From Prosapia bicincta (lineage: Eukaryota > Arthropoda > Insecta > Hemiptera > Cercopidae), in contig JBAIZL010000003.1 of NCBI GenBank assembly GCA_036971475.1, forward strand, positions 106,008,443 to 106,072,442: DNA of 64,000 nucleotides. Direction: 5' to 3'. The notes under the pieces were generated by a model. The model saw only the letters and a list, made by a program, of their open reading frames with translations, made no database searches and was not told the origin of the DNA. Every line of letters begins with the position of its first letter. Position 1 is the stretch's first letter. A program made the position numbers and the translations under genes. This document shows positions 55,030 through 64,000 of this stretch, in pieces.

Positions 55030-55325
55030 ACAGTTTTTTCAAATCCTAATTAATTAATTAAATTTAATAACGTATTAATTTTAGTGTTATATGAGAGAAA
55101 AACGTATCGAAAAAGGCGTAAGGTATGCAATACAGTTATTTCGTCCCATTTGTCATAAAATAAGTGATACGAAATGATTTCATAAAATAGTCGATTTTAT
55201 AGGTTAAGGTTGTAGAACAGTTGTTTTAACTCATAGGCTATGTTACTTTACTTATATTAATTGTAATTATTTTTATAAAATAGGTAACGAAAATAATTTT
55301 TTTTTGACATAAGTAGGAATTGACG
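55030..55325 (+). mobile_element. rpt-S, copy 8
   Basis: Truncated on the left by the (TA)n tract; contains 'aaggcgtaaggtatgcaata' and end block 'cataagtaggaattgacg'. Confidence 0.7.
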
Positions 55326-55329
55326 TTTT

Positions 55330-56540
55330 TTAATTGTTTATATTACTTCCTAAATAATAATTTGTAGCTTGTATTTAGGTATAACGCCAACACAAACCAC
55401 AATTTTATGTGTTAAGCAAGAAATTTACTAAAATTAAATAAACAAATACTAATATTGTATTCATATAGTGAATATATTTTTATTATTTATTAATGTATTA
55501 CCATATATTTCATTACCACAATAGAGAGTAATATTTAAAATTTTAATATGAGTAAAATAGTATTTTGAAAAGTATTTATTTTCCTATTTATATTAACATT
55601 TTGTATGGTGACAGTTGGTACTACTGCTTTATATACTTGACGTGATTTTCCACAATATTAATTGAATCTCTCCGGATTTCGCTGCTTTCATCAAGCATTT
55701 ACCTTTCCTGCTTAATACCTACATGTAATATAAACCGAGCGGATGAAACAAAGTTGCTATTTTATTTACGCATTTTAAATAATATAAATAACTAAATCAC
55801 GAATGTTGGCATACAGACTATAACAATTTAATTGAATTAAAATAATTCCAGTAAAATACAGTGAACTAACAGAGATAAATGCATATAAGGAGTTTTAATA
55901 TGGTTAGGTTGGCATTATATGGATTTGGCGCTGGGCCGGAGACCAAGGGAGGGATCTGGCTGATGGAGAAGTCATGTTTTCACTTCAACCTAGCTGAAAT
56001 TTGCCCTTTTAAACATGTCTGCTCTGGCATTCATATATACATTCTCACAGATATCTCGCCACGCGTACAATGGCTTTGCCTCTCGCTTTGCATTTTTATT
56101 TAAAAGATTTCTTGTGTTCCTGTAAAATTATATATTTTCTGTTGTTGGGGAAATATTTTCTATTCGAGCCTTTAAACATTTATTGCTTTAGAAACAAATT
56201 CTTTTGCATATATTTTTCTACCTTTTTTTGTCTTTTTTATGTTAATCCATCAGGTACTAAACATGTGAGTTCCTTTTGTACTGCGAAACTTGGAATTATT
56301 AAAGAGAGCTCAGCTATATCTAATAAGGTCTCTTGATTGTCAATCAAATGTGATTTATATTTTAACTTGGATATGAATAAAACTGATAAATTTAGTAAAT
56401 GGTTTTTTGTATAGAATTTGACTTTTGATAAATTTTACCCGTATTATTTTAAAAGTGTTTAGTGCCAGATATCTTTACTTTTCTTTTTGCCATTTCATAC
56501 TAAAGGTTATCATAGTAAATAAAATTGTCGTTTAATGATT
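55330..56540. other. Unannotated segment
   Basis: No domain found in the small frames at 55879-56336. No known repeat recognised. Confidence 0.35.
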
Positions 56541-56544
56541 TAGC

Positions 56545-57200
56545 TAATTGTCTTAGTACAATTTATCTAATTGTCATAGTACAATTTATCTGATTGTTAT
56601 AGTGCAATTTATCTGATTGTCGTTGTGCAATCTATCCGAGTGTCCTAGTATAAATATACAATTTATTTAGTTTCAAAGTACAATTTATCTGAATCTCTTA
56701 GTACAATTTATCTAATTTTACCTATACAATTTATTACATTTTCATACTACATTATTTGTTGCATTTACACAATTTATTTAGTTGCCATTATACAAGTTAT
56801 CCGAGTAATATAATATATTTGATATTTTTGTAATAACACAATTTATCTGGTTGTTATAGTACAACCATCTGTGTGTCAGAGCAGAATAATTGAATTATTC
56901 ATCTCATTATATAGATGAATTATTCATCTAATTTTAATCCTAAAATTTACCAAATTCTAATACTACAATAATTATTATTGACGTATTGATAGGATTCCTC
57001 TAGTTTCCCTAGTGAAATTTATCGGAGTGACATAGTGTAATTTGTCTAATTGTAATTCTACAATTTATTAGGTATATTAGTACAATTTATCTGAGTGTCA
57101 GAGTACAATATATCTATTCTACAATTATCAAATTGTCATGCCACAATTATTATTATTTTGTTTATAGGATTTATCTGAGTTTCATAGTATAATTAATCGT
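56545..57200. repeat. Degenerate 23-bp tandem repeat
   Basis: Recurrent 'tagtacaatttatctgattg'-like units, spaced about 20-25 bp and strongly diverged, fading out at both ends. An old minisatellite. Confidence 0.6.
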
Positions 57201-57204
57201 TCAT

Positions 57205-57833
57205 AACTAAACTACTCTTATTGCCATAATAGAATTAACCTAATGTGCTTATGTAAAGATTATATACAGTCTAGAAAGAACATTCTTAGTAACAAAGACT
57301 AAAACTGATGTAAAAAATTAAAAAATATAAAAACTTTTGACTTAAATGACTTGAATAGAAATTGTAAAATGACATAAATACTTCTAATGTAACATAAAGC
57401 TTATAACACCTACCAGTGAGGAGAGTAATTTTAAGGAGTGTTTGAGAATATCAGACTACGTTGGACATAAATAGAATCGAGTATTTGGAGATGAAATAGG
57501 ATGAAAGTCATTAGCACCAGCTAATGTTTCAGCTGCAAAACCCGGGAAGGATAATAAAACGAAATTATATAGATGACCTACATACAATATAGGTCATACG
57601 GTAGTGTACTTAAGAGGCGGTAAAACCATATTACACACCATTAAAAAACAACTGCGCTGGAAGATATTTTGCAAAGATTTTTCTTCTTAACATTTTCAAA
57701 AAAAACACATTTAATATGATTGCAGTCCGGTTGTCATTTTGTGCAATATTTAATAGAAAATTATAAATCAAACTAAATGTTTTATGCGTATGTTAAAGGT
57801 GAATTAGAATTTAATAGAAAGATCAACTCAAAA

Positions 57834-57835
<2 letters not shown>
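57205..57835. other. Unannotated segment
   Basis: Nothing recognised. Confidence 0.4.

Positions 57836-57837
<2 letters not shown>

Positions 57838-57882
<45 letters not shown>
57838..57882. repeat. (TA)n tract
   Basis: TA run left of a hammerhead relic. Confidence 0.9.
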
Positions 57883-57884
<2 letters not shown>

Positions 57885-57886
<2 letters not shown>

Positions 57887-57965
57887 CATCCCAAGAATAT
57901 TTATTAAGGATTGGCTTTTCATCAATGTAAATTACTGATATTGTCAAAAGCTTCATACACTGTCA
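57885..57965 (-). mobile_element. PLE-type end relic with decayed hammerhead
   Basis: Minus strand: UUGACAA core (from CUGANGA), extra U, stem II AUCAG/UUGAU (5 pairs with one G-U), GAAAAGCC, then 'aataaatattcttggg', which matches PLE ends beside a (TA)n tract. Confidence 0.4.
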
Positions 57966-57969
57966 CCAG

Positions 57970-58903
<934 letters not shown>

Positions 58904-58910
58904 GTGTCAG

Positions 58911-59092
58911 GCCGAGAGAAAGAGAGAGAGAGAGAGAAAGGAAGAGGAAGCGAGAAACAAAGAAAATAAGAAAATGGGAGAAAAAGAAATCAAAGGGGTA
59001 CAATGACAAAGAAAAAGAAAGAGAGCGAAAAAGATGGAGAGAGAAGAAGAGAGAGAAAGACAGACAGACAGACAGAGAGAGAAAGGAAGATA
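58911..59092 (+). repeat. Polypurine GA-rich tract
   Basis: About 180 bp of mostly A and G on the plus strand, with GAGAGA, AAAGA and CAGA runs, directly after the (GT)n array. The open frame across it encodes only Glu/Arg/Lys-rich sequence and is not a gene. Confidence 0.8.
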
Positions 59093-59099
59093 TTTATTC

Positions 59100-59830
59100 T
59101 CTTTTTGTTACATGTGGTCACCAATACTCGTTATAAAATAGAAGGAATTGAATATACAAATGAGTATGAAGTATCACAAGTAATAATAAAAGAAGGCGAC
59201 TGTGCACAAAATTATATAGTATAACTTGTTACTTTATCTCGATGTTGGGACATTCACAGTTACTTTAAGGAGATTCTCCAAAACTGGATTGGGCGTAGAC
59301 AACGGCTGAAAGCTAGAGGACGACACGAACAAGTGGCTATAAAATGCAAAGGTTTCAGACAAATCTAAAGTGATAAATAAAACGTTGAACACATAATGAC
59401 AAACACAATATAAAGCAAGTTATTCCATTTGCGTTACCTAATTCCTATTGGGGGGAGTTACAATAATTTTCATCAACCTTTTCATTTTTATTCATAAACT
59501 AGTGTTGTAGAGAAATGATCAAATGAAGTTGTGCACCTATGAATAAATATAGTGTTATTTATTGTATGTAGAAAATATACTCGTACAAGTGCTTCTAATA
59601 ATATAATATTTTAAGTTGAGGATGGAAATTTATCTACATTTCTGTCTGTACGTAAGCACGAGGTAATGTTCATAAAGGTTATAGTTTAAACCCTATACTT
59701 AGAGATCAGTGATTTAATTTTTATTAATTTAAATACCAACATTTCCATTACGTAATCATATATTTGACTGGTTTAAGAAGTACTACTACGGCACATGCCT
59801 AATATTCAGTTCCCTTGGTTACAAAATTTA
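59100..59830. other. Unannotated segment
   Basis: Nothing recognised before the satellite. Confidence 0.4.
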
Positions 59831-59831
59831 A

Positions 59832-61083
59832 TCTGAAACAAACAGAAGTATATAAACAGTAGGTAATGCGGTACCAATTACATCCCATACAAATAGTGTT
59901 TACAGGTAACATAATCTGAAACAAACAGAAGCATATAAATAGTAGGTAATGCGGTACCAATTACATCCCATACAAATAGTGTTTACAGGTAACATAATCT
60001 GAAACAAACAGAAGCATATAAATAGTAGATAATGCGGTACCAATTACATCCCATACAAATAGTGTTTACAGGTAACATAATCTGAAACAAACAGAAGCAT
60101 ATAAATAGTAGGTAATGCGGTACCAATTACATCCCATACAAATAGTGTTTACAGGTAACATAATCTGAAACAAACAGAAGCATATAAATAGTAGGTAATG
60201 CGGTACCAATTACATCCCATACAAATAGTGTTTACAGGTAACATAATCTGAAACAAACAGAAGCATATAAATAGTAGGTAATGCGGTACCAATTACATCC
60301 CATACAAATAGTGTTTACAGGTAACATAATCTGAAACAAACAGAAGCATATAAATAGTAGGTAATGCGGTACCAATTAAATCCCATACAAATAGTGTTTA
60401 CAGGTAACATAATCTGAAACAAACAGAAGCATATAAATAGTAGGTAATGCGGTACCAATTACATCCCATACAAATAGTGTTTACAGGTAACATAATCTGA
60501 AACAAACAGAAGCATATAAATAGTAGGTAATGCGGTACCAATTACATCCCATACAAATAATGTTTACAGGTAACATAATCTGAAACAAACAGAAGCATAT
60601 AAATAGTAGGTAATGCGGTACCAATTACATCCCATACAAATAGTGTTTACAGGTAACATAATCTGAAACAAACAGAAGCATATAAATAGTAGGTAATGCG
60701 GTACCAATTACATCCCATACAAATAGTGTTTACAGGTAACATAATCTGAAACAAACAGAAGCATATAAATAGTAGGTAATGCGGTACCAATTACATCCCA
60801 TACAAATAGTGTTTACAGGTAACATAATCTGAAACAAACAGAAGCATATAAATAGTAGGTAATGCGGTACCAATTACATCCCATACAAATAGTGTTTACA
60901 GGTAACATAATCTGAAACCAACAGAAGCATATAAATAGTAGGTAATGCGGTACCAATTACATCCCATACAAATAGTGTTTACAGGTAACATAATCTGAAA
61001 CAAACAGAAGCATATAAATAGTAGGTAATGCGGTACCAATTACATCCCATACAAATAGTGTTTACAGGTAACATAATCTGAAA
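59832..61083. repeat. 83-bp satellite array, 15 units
   Basis: Head-to-tail 83-bp monomer beginning 'tctgaaacaaacagaagcat' and containing 'taatgcggtaccaattacat' (a KpnI site). Almost identical units with only single-base variants (for example at about 60376, 60558 and 60919). Non-coding. Confidence 0.95.
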
Positions 61084-61299
61084 GTTACGGTACCCAAACC
61101 TGGACATGCAAATAAATCAACAATCACCTAAGTAATATAATAACTGATAATTAACAACAAAAATAACACATTTTCATTTTCTCGAACATATTTACCCTCG
61201 TGAGTAAGTAGCAAGTGAAAATACATGATGACGAAAGAAGCACTTCTTTACAATTTGTTAGCGAGATGTACATCAATATTTTACATTTTACAATTGACT

Positions 61300-61690
61300 C
61301 TTAAAGTATATATTTTGTATTGCTAATAAAATACTTCTTATTCATCTACTCAAGTGTAAATACATTTTTTTAACTTGTAGTGGATGACACTTAACTTTAA
61401 TACAGTTTTTTCAATATTTAAATTTAATTTTGTTAGTTTAATTAGAATTAGTTTAAATTAAATTAATTCGTTTTATATGGGAGAAACACTTATTTCGACC
61501 AATTTGTATTAAAATAAGTAATAACATAGGATTTCATAAAACACCTGATTTTATATTATAGGATACGTGGTAGAATAACTGTTTCAACGCATAGGGCATG
61601 TTAATTTGTTTATAATAGTCATAATTATTTAATATGAAGTAACTAAAATAATTTTTTTTTTACCTTAGAAAGAATTAACTTTAAAAAAAT
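61300..61690 (+). mobile_element. rpt-S, copy 9
   Basis: Includes the inverted 'catctactcaag...cttgtagtggatgacactta' pair and later blocks; part of the middle ('gcaaggtatgcaatatag') is deleted. Confidence 0.7.
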
Positions 61691-61879
61691 ATTATTTTTT
61701 AAAATACTTGTTTTAAAGTAGAAATGTCTCTTATATAGTAATACATTATGTTTTAAATGATGTATTGATTTACTTTGTAAATTTTCAGTTTTTGCTAAAA
61801 ATTCTACTTGATTTTAATTTAAAATCCAAGTTTTTCACTTCTACGTAAAGTTTTGTTCGAAGTGTGCGATTTACAGTTA

Positions 61880-62040
61880 AAGCTAGGTTCATATTTATAC
61901 TAAGGCTGGGGGTTGGCCGAGGGATTTGGAAGGGGTTTCGTGCGTCGACGATAAAAACCGCGGTGTGTGCAGTTTCACGCCGTATACCGGACGTGATCGC
62001 GCCCCTCCCCCTGAGCAACCCCCACAGCTGGATTAGAAGG
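61880..62040. other. GC-rich island of unknown nature
   Basis: About 130 bp much richer in G and C than its surroundings, with CpG sites (gtcgacgat, accgcggtg, gccgtatac, gtgatcgcg). Short open frames exist on both strands (61785-62018 minus, 61864-62052 plus) without known domains. It could be a small exon, a leftover of a mobile element or a regulatory patch. Confidence 0.35.
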
Positions 62041-62329
62041 GAAATATTTTAGTAATTATTCTTTCAAATAATGTAACTTGAGAGTTTTTTTAAATTATCA
62101 AAGGGATTTGTTTTTAATGTAAAAAAGGTTTGTCATGGTACGAGAATATCACCTACGTTAATATAATGATGTAAAATAAGTTATAAACTATTCATTTTCA
62201 GACGAAAATAGAAAGGAAAGTTTAAAACGCGTTACGTTTCTTTGCCTTTTTTTCTTTGAAAGAATGTATTGATGAGTGATGCATTTCTAAACAAGTAATT
62301 TTATAAACGCATATAAACAAAAATTATTT

Positions 62330-62620
62330 AAATTCAACTCCTATTATTAGCAAAAAAAAACTGGATTCTAGTTACTTCTTATTAAACAAACAATGTAATA
62401 CAAATAAAGTAACATAACCTATTCATTATGTTACAGCTGTTTTACCAGATAACCTATAACATAAAATCAGGTGTTTTGTGAAATCATGTGTTATACGAAT
62501 TTTAAACCAAATGTGACGAAATAATTATATTGCATTCCCGGCCCCTTTTGTAAAACTATTTTCTCCCATATGAAACTAAAATTAATTCTTTATATTTAAT
62601 TATAGAATTCCGATTTGAAA
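62330..62620 (-). mobile_element. rpt-S, copy 10 (reverse)
   Basis: Begins 'aattcaactcctattattag' and runs in reverse through 'cagctgttttaccagataac' and 'ctcccatatgaaact'. It forms an inverted pair with copy 9. Confidence 0.65.
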
Positions 62621-62624
62621 ACTG

Positions 62625-64000
62625 CTATTGCCATTCACGATAAGTTTAAAAGAACATTAAATAAACAATACTATTTATTCATGTTATTGTACTTTAGGAA
62701 AAATGCCATGAAAAAGTAAATTTATTTCCTTTTACACTGATTTTATAATGAAGCAAACAATTTTTATGACATTTAAAATTTTTAACAGATTCTTTTGAAA
62801 TATAGAGTAACACTGCATTATCACGTCTTGTTCAGTCCTAAATGCATTAAATAAAGGACGCATAAAAATTCCAGGAATATGTTAAACATAAAATATCTAC
62901 AAAATACCCCAAATATTACTACGGAAGTACTCTAAAGGCCAAATACATTCAATCACTTTATGTTTTAGAAGTATAAGTAGCTAAAATGTATTCTGTTGTT
63001 AATACATACACACACACAGTAACAACGGGCTTAAACTGGGAATTTAAGGGTTACATTAATAAATTGAAATTTTTTAACATGTTGTAATTCATGGCAATCC
63101 AAGGTTACCAATACATTAGGAGGTAACCAAAATGCATTGCAAGACAAAACATGTCGTATGCATATAATTAGTTATTCAAATAATATAAAAATGAGTAATA
63201 GATAAAGCCATTTAAAATGGAAGGGGTTTTCGTAAATCTGAAAGAGTTAGAAGGAAATCAAAAAAAGACAAAATCATGCGAAAGAGACCGTCGACACTCA
63301 AGAAGAAACAGCAAGAAGATTAGGAACAGGAAACCGCGAAAAATGCAAAGTAAAATTGTTACAGTGATTAAATGTTTTTGGACAAAACATGCAACAGCAA
63401 AACAAGACAAAATCCAAACATGGAGGAGTGATGAAACGTCACACCATCTCACAAACCCTTTTTTTGGTTGGAATCGACACTGGAGGAGGGGCGAATTGAA
63501 CTTTGAACAAAGAAAAATGGTTAGCGTGTCTTGAGAAGTCAATGAGTAAGGACCTTCATACTGCTCCGCATTTTTCAAAATCCTGTCGGAAAAGCCTAAG
63601 AGCAATGGAGTGTAAAGTGGACAGTGTTGGCTTCCCTAAAGTGTAAACTGGTGTGTTTCTCAAACCTTTTTGAGAGAAGCGGTTTTTAATTAACATCGCT
63701 TTGTGTTGCGTTTTTCTTGATAAAGAGGTTCCAAAAATAAAATTCAAATGAGTGAAGAATGAAGTTTTTAAAGATGAACCGTGACTAAGTTATAAATTAA
63801 CACAAGTAAAATTTAACGGAAGTAGAACAGTTTGTTAGAGAGAGATTTTGTTAAATGCAGATTCCTAATTTTGGACTAAGGCGTATCATTTAGCTAATCA
63901 TATGGTCACTAAACCGAAAATGCTTTTCAAGAATTCATTCCCCAGGAGCAAAACCCTAAAGAGTTAAACCCCCGCATGTTAGGCTTTTTTAACATACCGT
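62625..64000. other. Unannotated segment to window end
   Basis: No gene recognised. The frame at 63217-63534 is Lys/Arg-rich and low complexity with no domain. No repeat identified. Confidence 0.35.

Noticed and set aside
63217..63534. 105-codon frame
   Set aside because: Lys/Arg/Asn-rich low-complexity sequence with no motif and a comparable frame on the opposite strand.

Overview
The window is AT-rich, non-coding eukaryotic DNA dominated by mobile elements and simple repeats. I see no host protein-coding gene, rRNA gene or canonical tRNA gene. The mix of repeats (an I-type LINE with ORF1 and ORF2, Penelope-like elements with GIY-YIG endonuclease pieces, pogo/Tigger-type and TTAA-type DNA transposons, and the dispersed repeat starting CTAGCTGACCCGGCGAACTT) suggests an arthropod, probably an insect. 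That placement is inference.

Layout. 0-5.7 kb: a LINE 3' end, a copy of a dispersed repeat I call rpt-S, two near-perfect palindromes and the first hammerhead-like motifs. 5.7-8.8 kb: a 3-kb (GT)n array with 14 identical interruptions. 9.9-11.1 kb: inverted retroelement ends carrying the clearest hammerhead motifs. 11.75-13.85 kb: a 41-bp satellite with a 534-bp higher-order duplication. 14-25 kb: rpt-S copies, a pogo-type MITE, a fossil LINE RNase H region, a TTAA-flanked element nested in rpt-S, and a broken jerky/Tigger transposase. 25.9-31.8 kb: Penelope-like (PLE) inverted units set in (TA)n tracts, with GIY-YIG remnants. 31.86-37.92 kb: one full-length, apparently intact I-clade LINE. 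38-49 kb: a second pogo-type MITE, more PLE and rpt-S pieces, and a 187-bp tandem repeat. 50-55 kb: a Tigger element inside a minisatellite, an LTR-like promoter island and two PLE inverted units. 55-64 kb: a decayed 23-bp tandem repeat, (GT)n joined to polypurine DNA, an 83-bp satellite and more rpt-S.

The LINE is the only complete coding unit. Its ORF1 is a nucleic-acid-binding protein with three zinc knuckles. Its ORF2 has an APE-type endonuclease, reverse transcriptase, RNase H and a C-terminal CCHC motif. ORF1 and ORF2 share a reading frame and are separated only by two stop codons, TAATAA, directly before the ORF2 ATG.

The most striking content is a set of minimal hammerhead ribozyme-like motifs in the PLE-type ends. 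Several sequence families share the rule CUGANGA + U + stem II + GAA + palindromic stem III + H17. The palindromes differ (ACGCGU, AAGCUU, AUGUACAU, ACGU), and stems I and II change together between families. Each unit tends to be an inverted pair with outward-reading motifs, bounded by (TA)n. Hammerheads in Penelope-like elements are known in the literature (from memory). The number of families side by side and their inverted, TA-embedded arrangement are the parts worth checking.
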